Shown one piece after another: positions 1 through 12,399 of a stretch of DNA of 64,000 bases (position 1 is its first letter; every line of letters starts with the position of its first letter). Where the stretch lies: the NCBI GenBank assembly GCA_009767595.1, contig VSDK01026198.1:259594-323593 (forward strand), read 5' to 3'. This stretch comes from Symbiodinium kawagutii (lineage: Eukaryota; Sar; Dinophyceae; Suessiales; Symbiodiniaceae). The notes beneath the pieces were generated by a model. The model worked only from the letters and a program-made list of their open reading frames with translations. It ran no database searches and was not told the origin of the DNA. Position numbers and translations under genes: made by a program.

Positions 1-2688
1 TCAGTCGTGGATGCACTTTTGGAGATTGTGTTTTGAAGGGGGGAAGTGTCAGATATGTTTTTTCTCAATTTACCCAAGGCTAAACTACCCCTTGAACATT
101 GGTCAAATCCATAGTGTTCAATTAATGATTATTCTTGATGAAGAGACATTACCAGAACAACCTTACTTCCCCACATTTGCTTGGAATCCTAGCTTGATCC
201 ACAATATGGAGCCGTACCTGCCACGCTGGAGCCCTGTTGACCATTGCCATAGGATATAACTTTTGTTAGTTATCATTTTCCATCCACCGAAGCAAACAAC
301 TCTTACTTATTATTGACAATCTATCAGCTACTATTAGGGTGCGCGCGTACCGAAACCCGCATCGAATTTGCAACATCCACTTTTGAAGTATTGCAATATG
401 ATTGGATTCCATGGTTGGATAGAAGTTTGCTTGTCGCCTTGCCAGTACGTTTTAGTGTTTGTGGTGCATGGTCGAATGATCAATTGACATGATCATTGTT
501 TTCAGAAGACAATCAACCCATGTCGGAGGCTTTCCGAACTAATTCATGCGTTGACTTGTTTGATCAGTGGGCAAGTTCAAGTGTGTTTTTCCATCACAAC
601 TCTAAGTAATGCAGACGTGCCAATGACACATATCGCAGTTGGGGTCAGTATATAAATGAAGTGCTGGGCTGAACTCAAGAAGCACGGCTTCTTGAATTAT
701 ATAACCTGAGAAATGCCTTGCTTGTTGACGAGCTTCTCTGAAAGAGCCAACGGCGGATGCAGCCCCTGTCGATAGTGTTTGCCTGCGGTGCACATCCTCT
801 CGCAGTTCACCCGAACGTTAACACCACCCCACCCCAACCCCAACCTCCCATCCCATCCTACCGAAAAGCTTTTCGCATTACGGGGTTATCTGCATGGTCC
901 TACTGCACGATCATTGGCTATCATCAAACTCAACAATTGCTCACCTGGACCTGCAGGTGCTCCTCTTCTTGCATTGGCAGCTGCCGGTGGCACTCACGCC
1001 ACTCGTGCTCGGCGGCGGAATGTTGGCTACAGAGAGGTGCAGCCAGCTGAAAATGGGTCAAGCCATGCTCGACCGGCAATTGTGCAATTGAAAACAAACT
1101 AAACAAACCTTCATGGTTAATCATGAATAACCATACTAAAACAATGTTTCATGGTTGAACTAGGTTGTTCATGGTTAATATTCATGATTCATTCACTACT
1201 AATGACTGAAATTGAACGAAAAGCTTCATTCATCATTCTTCGGTACATGTTGAATCTTCAATCGTAATCGTTGAATCATGATGAATGAAGGTCAATCGTG
1301 TTCATATAAGGTTCATTATATGTGATAGTTGATAAAGATGCTTCTCGGTAGGTTGAGCATTGTTAATGCGGGTGAATCTTCAGAGTGAATCACTGGTTAA
1401 TAATCAATGCTTTTGGTGATCCCTTTCGCAAGGCCAGGTGCGAGTTGGAACATCAAACTGCGATCCAATGATTCAACGAGTTTCTATGCACCAGCGCAGC
1501 GGCTCCTTCATGGTTTCAGTGGCATAAATGGCTTTTGTCCACTCTGAAGCGATGGGAAACTGATGGTGAATTGATGGCTTCTTGATGGTTACCATGCGCC
1601 TGCAAAACTCTGAAACAGGTAGATTTTACCCTTTAAAATATGAATTACAATTAATAATTATAACGTTTATATAAAAATGATGGTTTGGGAGGGTCAAGGG
1701 ATGCCATCGTTGTGACTTCATGGCAAGCCACTGACGCCTCGACAGCTTAACTGGCTGCGCAGGTTTGCTGCCACGCGGAAAAAGATGAGGCAACGCTGGG
1801 AAACGATGATTTCAGGGTGGCAGCAGCGAGTCTACCTGTAGGATTTCAGGATTGTTGATATTGTTTTCAGATTACTTTACGATATTGCGGTATTTTTGTT
1901 GCTATTATTTGGTATATTTTAGCCGGTTTTCTGCATGATTGATTAAGACTAACATTCGAATGAATGATTAAGACTGTTTGATTTTACTAGCGCCTAAATA
2001 GGGCTATCAGCTGGGTCATATAACAGCCATTGAATGATGGAATGATCCATAGTGGCTATGGGCTGCTACCTGTAGGACTTGAGGATATTTTGGTACTAGT
2101 AAAACCGTGATATTCAAGTCCAACTTGATGATTGATGAACCAATTGAATCATTTGTCAAGTTACTTAACTTAGTGGTTGATTCAAGTGATTGATCAATCA
2201 TAAAGTTGATCAATCACTTGGCTAAAATTGACGCAGAGTGCGACTTTTGCACCCATTGAAGGCCGTGTTTTGTGTTTGACAAGACGACCCATAGAATCGC
2301 ATAGATCTATCCATACCCACCGTGGCCGATGAGCCAATCCCTAGAGGCACCCCGCAGTGGACGATGATGGCGAACGATTGATGGTTGGTGATTGACAACT
2401 TTCCCAAGGCAATGGCTGAACTGTGCCGAAAATCCCGAAGACCCATGAAAACAGAAAGGCGGCCTTTGATTACCTCAAAGGGATGATGATGATGCTGATG
2501 ATGACGATGAATGATCCCAAGATTGTGCATTTCGGCATGTGAAACATGGATGGCACCCAGGGTGTTTGGAGAACCAGGAAATGCCTCGGTGCCAGTGGCC
2601 TGACATGGCTTCTCCAGTGGGGAATGCTGCTCTTGAAGAGCTGGCTTCCATGGTTCTTGTTGGGTGATTTACGAACATTTCTAACTGG
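1..2688. other. Non-coding, low-complexity stretch
   Basis: I see no supportable gene here. Open frames are short and lack codon character. The text is rich in diffuse words such as TGATTGA, TTCATGGTT and TGATGGTG, especially at 1090-1420 and 1920-2220, which look like an old decayed repeat. An A/T-rich patch lies at about 1620-1680. Confidence 0.7.
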
Positions 2689-2732
2689 TGGATGGGAGGG
2701 AGCGATGAGCTGGATGGGAGGGAGCGATGAGC
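2689..2732. repeat. 22-bp exact tandem duplication
   Basis: Two identical adjacent copies of a 22-bp unit beginning TGGATGGGAGGG, at 2689-2710 and 2711-2732. No gene context. Confidence 0.9.
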
Positions 2733-3149
2733 TTTGCCAGGGGTTTCCCTATGGCCCAATTCAAAGGAGGAGTGGCCAAACCAAATTGTAGACATGTTAT
2801 ATAAGCGGGATAAGTGGTTTGAAATTATCCAAGGAATACGCCCGTGGATAGCGACCATTGTCAGGGTACTTGGCAGGGTCTTAGGGATACATCTGGGTCA
2901 AGCCATTTGAAATCCCGAGCAACCAATGGGACAGTCAATAATTCTTGATTGATTTCAACTGTGAATAATGGTTGATAGAGGTTGATGATAATTGACAATT
3001 GATCACAGTGATTCATAATGGTTGGTTTACTTGTTCAGAACGATTCATAACTTGTTACTTCATAACGCGTCATGCATCATGGCACCATTTTTAGGAGCCA
3101 TCTCCCACTGATACACCTCTAGCGTTTACCATACCGTAAAAAAAAAAAA

Positions 3150-3611
3150 ACTAAAAGTGGTCTATGTTTAATTGCGGGCTGATTTGGGCTTGTACTTCCA
3201 TGTTAGTGACAAGGGTATGTCAAGACAACATCATGATTACACAACTCCCCGGGGCCGACTGGGGCCGACTTCCACGATTGTCTGTGTGGGTTTTGGCAGA
3301 ATTTGGCTTGTGCATTTCCCGGGGACTTCCCAAGGTTGGCCAACAATTTATTAAAAAAACACCTTAACATAGAAGTTTGAACTAAAAGTGGTCTATGTTT
3401 AATTGCGGGCTGATTTGGGCTTGTACTTCCATGTTAGTGACAAGGGTATGTCAAGACAACATCATGATTACACAACTCCCCGGGGCCGACTGGGGCCGAC
3501 TTCCACGATTGTCTGTGTGGGTTTTGGCAGAATTTGGCTTGTGCATTTCCCGGGGACTTCCCAAGGTTGGCCAACAATTTATTAAAAAAACACCTTAACA
3601 TAGAAGTTTGA
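3150..3611. repeat. 231-bp perfect tandem duplication
   Basis: Copy 1 is 3150-3380 and copy 2 is 3381-3611. They appear identical by eye, so the duplication is recent or recently homogenised, or is an assembly duplication. Each copy carries the words TCTATGTTTA, CTTCCATGTTAG and TAACATAGAAG, which recur outside the duplication. Both copies have open frames of about 60 codons, but these look incidental. Confidence 0.93.
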
Positions 3612-4190
3612 CACTTCCATGTTTAAGTGTTTCTGCTCTCAGGGGTGATGCAGGTTGATGGTGAATGATGGCTCCTCTAGGGTGGTTGATGATGGTTGAT
3701 CGATGGTTAGTTGGTGCTTACATGATGGTGAATGTTTGCGATCAAGTAGTAGTGATGGTTTTTCACCAAGAGAAATTATATTTCATTGCCAGTGGATTCA
3801 ACTTGGGTTTCATAAGAAGTATGGCAAGTGATTGCTTCCATGTTTCTTGGTGTGGATTGGGTTCAGGGATCTCTCCACAAGCAACAGTTTTTTTTACTAG
3901 CCAAGTACAAAGACGATTAGAAACGTAACTAACATAGAAGTTGCATTTGGATTTGAATGTGTTCTGGCTATGTGGATTCTATGTTAGGCAGTTGTAATCA
4001 CAATGAACGCAACCACTCCCAGGGTTCCCAGACAAAATTCAAAAAAGGAACCAAAACACAACTAACATAGAAGAGGTTTGACCATACAGCTTCTGGCTGG
4101 TTTTCTTCTATGTTAACCAGTATTTGGTTGTTTTTTAGAGAGCCAGAGAGCTGCTAATGACCAAACAGCAAGCTGGTAGCTTCCATGTTA
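3154..4190. repeat. Dispersed words TAACATAGAAG and CTTC(T/C)ATGTTA in both orientations
   Basis: An 11-bp word and its reverse complement recur every 40-230 bp. TAACATAGAAG occurs near 3365, 3597, 3931 and 4062. CTTCTATGTTA or CTTCCATGTTA forms occur near 3196, 3427, 3972, 4106 and 4170. The opposed orientations mean neighbouring words could pair as hairpin arms. No function is assigned. Confidence 0.7.
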
Positions 4191-5831
4191 GCTTTAAATT
4201 CTCTGTTTTTGGAAGGACTCTCAAAATCCAGTCTCTCCCTACCTTTTTGCTTAAAATTCAAAAAAGGTAATCATTTGACCTGACCGAGTGCCACGTATAT
4301 GAATTGAAAATCGGTTCCTGACTTCCATGGTAAGGGCAAGGGGAGTAATGGTTTTGTTTCAGTATCACGGTTGATGCCTTCATTCCTCGGTTGATACTGC
4401 TTGCTACGGGTGGTTGAAGCCTCGCCATTGTGGGGCACGGGAAAACATAGCCGCAGAGGTGGCGGCAGAAGAGCTGGCGGCTCTGGAGGCAGAGTTGGAG
4501 GCCTGGTGAGATGAAGCATCGACCAGCATCGACCATTGATGGTAGCCCAGAATGGTGGGTAGCTACATGTGATATGCCATTGATGGGTATTTGATTGATA
4601 GTTAATAGGGTGAATCTACCATTGATGATGGTGTCAGAGGATACTACAGGGGATAATAGTGCCCATTGATGATACAGGGGATATGCCATTGGTGGGTAAT
4701 TCATTCATTGTCAATTCCACAAAACGCGGGATAAACTGGTGCCCACTGTTGGTTATCATCCAGTGGGTGATGCTTCAGGTGCCCTATAGTATATAGTGCC
4801 ATTGATGATGGTTCATTTATGCTAAATTTATATTCACTCTAGTGGATACTGGTTAGTGACACTGGACATTGGCAAACTGGTGCCATTGATGATGGTTAAC
4901 CATGGCTGGTGATGATTAACTAGCTTTTGTCCACACGTTATTGAGGAACCGTGATTGTCTCTGGGTTGTTCTTGGTCATTCTACTCCAGTATGAACCACC
5001 ATGGTCCGCATCGACCTTCATCACGGCCTGGTGGTTCTTGGTTTGTGTGTCTCGTCCTGATTTTTATCATTATTTCGTGATCTAGTTTGTTATTCTCACA
5101 ATCATTGGATCAACATGTTTATTGCTGTTTCACCTCCTTTGTCACCGCACCATGGCAGTGGTGCAAGGCTTTGGAGGATGAAATGGAGGAGGATCGGATG
5201 CGGTTTCTGGGCTGAGGGGTCAGATGTGAATTCCCCATCTGTAGCACAGCTGTTGTTCGTTTCGAAAGGTGTTGGTTGACTGCAAAACGAGCAATGGAAG
5301 TGTGACCAAGCCAACAGTGACAGCAGGGCATAGTTGATGGTTGAGACAGATTTACCAAAACCTGATACCCTAGGCCGAAGCACCTCACCCGAGCAACCAG
5401 AAATAGATATGATCCACTATCCTTGGTGGTGAGAATTCCTGATCCACTCAGCACAACTGGTAGTGATAATTCCCAATTATTTCAAAATATCCCAAAACAA
5501 CTACACCTACTACTTTGGTATTTTTTCCCAGCTGAGTTTGTAGATTTCCGAGGTATTATGTACAAATGCTAAATTGTGCGTTTTCCGGAAGGTGGTGAAG
5601 CATTTCTTTGTGAAAGGCACCCGGCTGCAGAAATGACCAAACCAAAGACGAGGTACAGGCCAAGAGGATGAACGCATCATGTTTGCTGGCTGATTGGAGA
5701 TGCGGGGAGCCAACCATGGAAATCATATGCTCCTGTAAAAGGGAAGCCGGCAATTTGGAGCTACCGGATGGGTAACCACATTACCGATTTAGCTGTTGCC
5801 TGGATCGGTCCGGTGGAGGTGCCAAACCGAG
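3612..5831. other. Non-coding stretch with one coding-like scrap
   Basis: No gene can be supported. The only protein-like piece is 4438-4509 on the plus strand, a 23-codon Ala/Glu-rich frame (contains AAEELAALEAELEAW) ending in TGA, which resembles the end of a coiled-coil exon but has no supported partner exon. 4530-4930 is rich in CCATTGATGATGG-type words. Confidence 0.6.
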
Positions 5832-6067
5832 GGTTGACGTGCCAAGTGTGGCTGGTCAACATGCCAAAAGTGGCCGGTCAACATGCCAAAAGTGGTCGGT
5901 CAACATGCCAAAAGTGGCCGGTCAACATGCCAAAAGTGGTCGGTCAACATGCCAAAAGTGGTGGTCGACATGCCAAAAGTGGTCGGTCAACATGCCAAAA
6001 GTAGTGGGTCGACATGCCAAAAGTGGTCGGTCGACATGCCAAAGGTGGCCGGTTGACATGCCAAAGG
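5832..6067 (+). repeat. 22-bp minisatellite with CAACATGCCAAAAGTGG core
   Basis: About ten units of a 22-bp repeat, core CATGCCAAAAGTGG followed by C/T-CGGT and CAA or CGA. The first unit has CGTGCCAAG and later units drift from CAACATG to CGACATG, so the array grades from one variant to another. Units are contiguous with no unique spacers, so this is not a CRISPR array. Related words continue into the adjacent block. Confidence 0.9.
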
Positions 6068-6763
6068 GTCCATTTGTCAATATCGTCTATTGTTTATCTC
6101 TCCATCCATCCGTCCGTCCGTCCGTCCATCCATCCATCCATTTGCCATGTCGAAAGGACTTTTGGCATGTCGACCGGTTCATATTTGGCATGTGGACGTC
6201 ACTTGTGGCATGTCGACCGGTCACTTGCGAAATGTTTTGACCGTTTGTTTGGCACGTCCCTTATCCATCCATCTCAATCTCAAGATGTCTTTATTTATCA
6301 ATCTATCTATCTTTCTATCTTCTAATTACTGATTCATCCAACCATTCAGCTTTCTATTTGTTTGGTCATCTTTCTACTGAACATTATTCAACTATTTAAC
6401 TGTTTGTCATTATTTTTCTGTCCATTTTTTTTAAAACTATCAAACTGTTTGCCATTATCTATCGATCGATCGATCTATCCATCCGTCCGTCCGTCTGTCT
6501 ATTCATCTAAGAATTTATCTATTTTTAATTTATCTATCTATCTATCTATCTATTTACTTATTTATCTATCTAGCTAGCCATCTATCGATCTATCCATTCA
6601 CGTATCTATTTTGTAAATATATATATATATATATATATAGCTATCTATCGATCTATCTTTCTATCTAGCTCTGTATCGATCTAGTTCTCCATCCATCCAC
6701 GATATCTATCGATCCATCCATCCATCCATCCATCCATCCATCCATCCATCCATCCATCCATCA

Positions 6764-9409
6764 ACCGTCCCCAAGACATGGTTCTTTATTTTGGTGCTGT
6801 GGTGTTATAAGAATGTGAAACATGTATCCCCAGAAAGACGTGCTAAGCTGCTCTATTCGCAATGTTTGGCTGTGAGGGCAAAGTGGCAGACACATGGATC
6901 AGGAGAACTGTGTTGGGTCAGATCTCTGGTATGCCGTATCGATTTTTTTTCCAGGATTCCAGGGAGGTTCCGGGGCTTGTAGCGTTTACCAGTCCTTTGT
7001 TGCTCCAGAAAGTGTGCAGACATTTTGATGATGGAATTTTCTGGTCGACATGCCAAAGGTGGCTGGTTGACATGCCAAAGGATCCATTTGTCAATATCGT
7101 CTATTGATTTATCTCTCCATCCATCCGTCCGTCCGTCCGTCCGTCCATCCATCCATCCATTTGCCATGTCGAAAGGACTTTCGGCATGTCGACCGGTTCA
7201 TATTTGGCATGTGGACGTCACTTGTGGCATGTCGACCGGTCACTTGCGAAATGTTTTGACCGTTTGTTTGGCACGTCCCTTATCCATCCATCTCAATCTC
7301 AAGATGTCTTTATTTATCAATCTATCTATCTTTCTATCTTCTAATTACTGATTCATCCAACCATTCAGCTTTCTATTTGTTTGGTCATCTTTCTACTGAA
7401 CATTATTCAACTATTTAACTGTTTGTCCTCATTTTTCTGTCTATTTTTTTAAAACTATCTAACTGTTTGCCATTATCTATCGATCGATCGATCCATCCGT
7501 CCGTCCGTCCGTCCGTCCGTTCGTCCGCCTATTCATCTCAGAATTTATCTATTTTTAATTTATCTATCTATCTATCTATCTATTTACTTATTTATCTATC
7601 TAGCTAGCCATCTATCGATCTATCCATTCACGTATCTATTTTGTAAATAAATAAATATATATATATATATAGCTATCTATCGATCTATCTTTCTATCTAG
7701 CTCTGTATCGATCTAGTTCTCCATGCATCCACGATATCTATCGATCCATCCATCGATCCATCCGTCGATCCATCCATCCATCCATCCATCCATCCATCCA
7801 TCCATCCATCCATCCATCCATCCATCCATCCATCCATCCATCCATCCATCCACCGTCCCCAAGACATGGTTCTTTATTTTGGTGCTGTGGTGTTTTAAGA
7901 ATGTGAAACATGTATCTCCAGAAAGACGTGCTAAGCTGCTCTATTCGCAATGTTTGGCTGTGAGGGCAAAGTGGCAGACACATGGATCAGGAGAACTGTG
8001 TTGGGTCAGATCTCTGGTATGCCGTTTCTTTTTTTTTTTCCAGGATTCCAGGGAGGTTCCGGGCTTGTAGCGTTTACCAGTCCTTTGTTGCTCCAGAAAG
8101 TGTGCAGACATTTTGACGATGGCATTTTTTGGTCGACATGCCAAAGGTGGCTGGTTGACATGCCAAAGGATCCATTTGTCAATATCGTCTATTGATTTAT
8201 CTCTCCATCCATCCGTCCGTCCGTCCGTCCGTCCGTCCATCCATCCATCCATCCATCAACCAACCGTCCCCAAGACATGGTTCTTTATTTTGGTGCTGTG
8301 GTGTTTTAAGAATGTGAAACATGTATCTCCAGAAAGACGTGCTAAGCTGCTCTATTCGCAATGTTTGGCTGTGAGGGCAAAGTGGCAGACACATGGATCA
8401 GGAGAACTGTGTTGGGTCAGATCTCTGGTATGCCGTATCGTTTTTTTTTTTCCAGGATTCCAGGGAGGTTCTGGGCTTGTAGCGTTTACCAGTCCTTTGT
8501 TGCTCCAGAAAGTGTGCAGACATTTTGATGATGGCATTTTCTGGTCGACATGCCAAAGGTGGCTGGTTGACATGCCAAAGGATCCATTTGTCAATCGTCT
8601 ATTGATTTATCTCTCCATCCATCCATCCATCCGTCCGTCCGTCCATCCGTCCATCCGTCCGTCCGTCCGTCCGTCCGTCCGTCCGTCCATCCATCCATCC
8701 ATCNNNNNNNNNNNNNNNNNNNNNNNNNNNNNNNNNNNNNNNNNNNNNNNNNNNNNNNNNNNNNNNNNNNNNNNNNNNNNNNNNNNNNNNNNNNNNNNNN
8801 NNNNNNNNNNNNNNNNNNNNNNNNNNNNNNNNNNNNNNNNNNNNNNNNNNNNNNNNNNNNNNNNNNNNNNNNNNNNNNNNNNNNNNNNNNNNNNNNNNNN
8901 NNNNNNNNNNNNNNNNNNNNNNNNNNNNNNNNNNNNNNNNNNNNNNNNNNNNNNNNNNNNNNNNNNNNNNNNNNNNNNNNNNNNNNNNNNNNNNNNNNNN
9001 NNNNNNNNNNNNNNNNNNNNNNNNNNNNNNNNNNNNNNNNNNNNNNNNNNNNNNNNNNNNNNNNNTCCGTCCGTCCGTCCGTCCGCCCGTCCGTCCGTCC
9101 GTCCGTCCGTCCATCCATCCATCCATCCATCAACCGTCCCCAAGACATGGTTCTTTATTTTGGTGCTGTGGTGTTTTAAGAATGTGAAACATGTATCTCC
9201 AGAAAGACGTGCTAAGCTGCTCTATTCGCAATGTTTGGCTGTGAGGGCAAAGTGGCAGACACATGGATCAGGAGAACTGTGTTGGGTCAGATCTCTGGTA
9301 TGCCGTATCGATTTTTTTTCCAGGATTCCAGGGAGGTTCCGGGCTTGTAGCGTTTACCAGTCCTTTGTTGCTCCAGAAAGTGTGCAGACATTTTGATGAT
9401 GGAATTTTC
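6764..9409 (+). repeat. Four copies of a ~345-bp unique-sequence element
   Basis: Between the tetranucleotide tracts lie four near-identical copies: 6764-7110, 7853-8200, 8264-8612 and 9134-9409 (the last truncated). Each starts CCGTCCCCAAGACATGG and carries an open frame containing [15 protein letters not shown]. In every copy that frame reaches a GTATGCCGT...poly-T...CCAG stretch (6929-6954 in copy 1) that looks like a 26-30-nt intron or splice-site cassette. It could be a decayed exon of a host gene caught in the duplication. I do not recognise the peptide. Confidence 0.8.
8704..9065. other. Assembly gap (362 N)
   Basis: A run of N inside a GTCC/ATCC array. The size may be an estimate, and the number of ~345-bp elements here cannot be known. 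Open frames drawn through it are meaningless. Confidence 1.
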
Positions 9410-10800
9410 TACTACTGCATTTTGAGCTCTACCGATCGTTATACCTCCCTGTGACGATTTCATCCCTTCTTGAGATGCTGTGGTTCAACAGTGCGGCAGC
9501 ACTCTTGATTGTCGCACGACGTGCTTTTACGCTGCAGACATCATGCATATACGCTTCAGTCTGACTGTTGATAGAATTGATTATGAAGATTATGAAGTCA
9601 TATGTCCAGGTTGATGTCAAATTGTGTACCTTCACCAGCGCTGTCAAAGACAAGGTTCAAAATCAGTGGGGACATATCGGGGACAAAAAATAATTCAACC
9701 CTTTGTGATTCAGATAGTCAAACTAGATGAAGCCCGACTGCAGATAGGTCCTTGCCGCAGATGAAGCTCATCAACACTTATTGGCTGGTCTTCCAATGAA
9801 AGTTGGTTGTGGACAATATCGCATTCGAAATCAATTCTTCACTTTGCACAACGCTATGTCCAAGCCTGGCACATTAGTGTGGTCTAGCTGCGCAACATGC
9901 AATTCCAGTCCACGTTTCTGCAATGGCAACGTTGTGCAGCCAGAGAAGAGGGATCCGTCGGGATCCGTGTCCTACACCTGGTCCGAAGACGAGGCGAAAG
10001 CATGCGAACGTGGACTTTTCTTCACAGGCTAGGCCTTAGTTTTGCAGGACCAGGCAGGCAGACAGATATATTGTCTTCGGCAGATGAATAGATCAATAAA
10101 CAGATAGAGAAGCTGCTGTTGCGTGCACTTCAAGACGACCAGATTGAAGTTTGTGAGCCTCCTTTCATTAAAAAGTATGGTTGGTTCTGCTTTGATTCTG
10201 ATACCTTTCTATTTGCTGTGGACGCTCCGCCTATAAATATGAATATGTTTCAAAAGAAAACTGTCTTCCGTAATACGGCGGTTTGACTACACAAAAGGCC
10301 CAAGTGTGGATGTCTCTTTCTATTGGCAAGGTGGTCGTATTTGTTGCTGTCCACGAGTAGAACTCATCACAACTACAGGTTTATATCTTTGAACGATCGG
10401 AGATGGGTACAATACAATTCAATTAATATGGAGCTGTATATACATATGTGTTGTTGTATCCGCAATATCTTGGCGTATTTTCATCTCCTTTGTTGAAGTT
10501 GTTTTTTATTGTTGGTACTTGTTGGTCATGCGCATGACCTCTCCCATGCCAGCGAGCCTAGCTATACATGAGGCGTCTGGAAGCGCGAACCCATTGAGCC
10601 TTGCAAAATGCCCTGGTGTGTTTTTAAGGAGCTTTGAATTGAGCCGAATAACCTTGAATTTCAAATTGCTCAAATTTAAAGAGCCAAGAAGTAGTTTCAG
10701 GTACCTTTTTGAGTTTTTCCTTACGCAGCATGAAAAACACTGATCAGATTGCTGAACCATTTCTGGTGGCGCTAAATTGTAAACCCGCTGGTTCCAGCCA
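9410..10800. other. Mostly non-coding, with exon-like scraps
   Basis: Coding-like scraps occur on the plus strand at about 9598-9690 (contains VQVDVKLCTFTSAVKDK) and 9786-10040 (Cys-containing; SYTWSEDEAKACERG). None can be joined with confidence to the better fragment at 10092. Together they may be remains of one multi-exon gene. Confidence 0.4.
10092..10286 (+). CDS. Exon-like open frame, unrecognised
   Basis: A 64-codon frame ending in TGA at 10284-10286, open from an upstream TAG and lacking an early ATG. It follows an acceptor-like AATAAACAG, so it reads like a terminal exon. Composition is protein-like (contains EKLLLRALQDDQIEVCEPPF and a FDSDTFLFAVDAPP stretch). I do not recognise the family. 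It may be the last exon of a gene whose earlier exons are the scraps at 9.6-10.0 kb, or a pseudogene remnant. Confidence 0.35.
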   Translation: MNKQIEKLLLRALQDDQIEVCEPPFIKKYGWFCFDSDTFLFAVDAPPINMNMFQKKTVFRNTAV

Positions 10801-12175
10801 ATCACCTCAGTTGGGCTGGCTAAGCATATTTTTTCTAAGTAAGTTGGTGATTTCTTAAGTTGGTCAGAAGGTGGTGTTTTTTCGAAGTTGGTCAGAACTT
10901 AGTTAAATAATGTTCCTATCGCTAAATTGGTCAGAAATTGATGTCTTTTCTGAAGTTGATTCAGAGGTTGGTCAGAACTTGATACTTTTTGGCTGGTCTA
11001 TTGTTGGTCAAGTTGTTCAGAAGTTGGTGATGCCTACAAATTGGTCTGAAGTTGGTGAACATTAAACATTTCGTGCGTCAGAAATTGATGATGTTTCAAG
11101 TTGGTCCAAAGTTGGCCAGGTTGGTCAGAAGATGGTGAAATTTTGTAAAAGTAAAGTTTGTTTGAATTTGGTAAAATTGCTTTAAGGGTGTCAGAAGTTG
11201 GTCAGAAGTTGTTGCTTGCCTTAAGTTGGTGATTTTTTCCGCAAGTTGCAGATGTTACCTTACGTTGGTGATTTTTCCACACGTTGGTGATTTCTCGTCA
11301 AGTTGGTTACTCTGTTTGGTTGAGTTTGTGATTTTTCGTTGAGTTGGTGAAGTTTGATAAAAGTTAGTGAATTTTCGAAAAGTTGGTGATTTTTCCTAAG
11401 GTTACAGTTGCAGTGGAGAAATGTCAGTTTTTTTTACTTTCTAATTGGTGAAATTTCGAAAAAGTTAGTTTTTTTTGTCGAAATTGGCGATTTTTCCATT
11501 CTGACCAACTTCGGATCAACCTGACCAACTTAAGAGCCACAGAAGATCCAAGAAGTGGATTCCGCCAAACATATCCCAAAAATTGGTTTCGCGGTGATTG
11601 TTGAACAAAAACGACTGCGAAACCCACTTCTTTGCCGTCTATTTTTAGGTGAAGCCATTTCTTGGGCTCTGAAGTTGGTCAGGTTGGTCGGAAATTGGTC
11701 ACAGGCTCGTGCACAGCCCCAAAGTTGGTGAACTTTCCTTTGCTGGTGAAATTTGGAAAAACATGTGATTGTTCCGTAAGTTGGTGAAATTTCAAGAAAT
11801 GGCATTTGTTTCTTGAGTTGGTATTTTTTCGTTAGGTTGGTGAAGGTGTTTTTCTTTAGTTTGTGATTGTTTATTACGTTGGTGAATTTTCGAAAAACAT
11901 GGTGATTTTCCTTAAGTTGGTGAAATGTGAAACAAATTTGTGTTTTTGTTCTTGAAGTTTGACTTTTCGAAAAAAATTGTGATTTTTCCAAGTTGGTCGA
12001 CAAGTGGTGTGTGTGTGTGTTTGTTTCTTTTAAAATTGATCCAATGTTGGTCAAATTGTTCAGAAGTTGGTGATGCCTACAAGTTGATCAGAAGTTGTTG
12101 ATTGTTCAAAGTTGCTCAAAAGTTTTTGAGGTTGGTCAGAAGTTGCGAATATTTCCAAATTGTCAAGCCAGCAGG
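10801..12175. repeat. Degenerate AGTTGGTGATTTTTC / AGTTGGTCAGAAG repeat
   Basis: Dozens of imperfect repeats of two short related words, AGTTGGTGATTTTTC and AGTTGGTCAGAAG, spaced about 15-40 bp. There are insertions with AAA/TTT runs and a GT tract near 12005-12020. A short island at 11530-11660 breaks the pattern. No gene is seen; open frames on the minus strand are translations of the repeat. Confidence 0.8.
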
Positions 12176-12399
12176 CCAACAAGTACCAGATATGCAATTA
12201 AGGGTGCGAGAAGTGGTTTTGACCCAAAGTCATCCATCATGATTTTAAGAGAACGCTCAACAAAGTGCAAATGACTTCTTTGCATGCTATTTTGTTTAAG
12301 CCTTAAATCCTAGTAATTTGAAATTCAACACTGGTGCCAACAGCATATACTGGCCACACCCAACAGCCCACCAGCAGCAACAGCAACAAGAATTGAACA

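Larger units (their letters stand above)
6068..9409. repeat. Segmental-duplication block with ATCC/GTCC/TCTA tetranucleotide arrays
   Basis: A unit of about 1 kb starting with CCATTTGTCAATATCG and a tetranucleotide tract is repeated: about 6068-7080 and 7081-8165, then shortened at 8166-8580 and 8581 onward. The first two units share a ~700-bp core with CATGTCGACCGG words, TCTA arrays and a TA tract (6620-6640; 7655-7670). Long ATCC/GTCC tracts lie at 6712-6763, 7738-7852, 8200-8262, 8612-8703 and 9066-9131. Open frames that translate as Ser/Ile/His/Pro runs here are artefacts of the tetranucleotides. Confidence 0.88.

Noticed and set aside
4258..4704. 148-codon minus-strand frame
   Set aside because: Codon composition reflects TGATGG repeats; no motif, signal sequence or splice context.
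5832..6067. CRISPR-like array
   Set aside because: Units are contiguous 22-mers without unique spacers, in a eukaryotic genome, with no cas genes.
8113..9396. 427-codon open frame through the gap
   Set aside because: It crosses 362 N and otherwise translates ATCC/GTCC tracts plus two copies of the ~345-bp element; not a gene.
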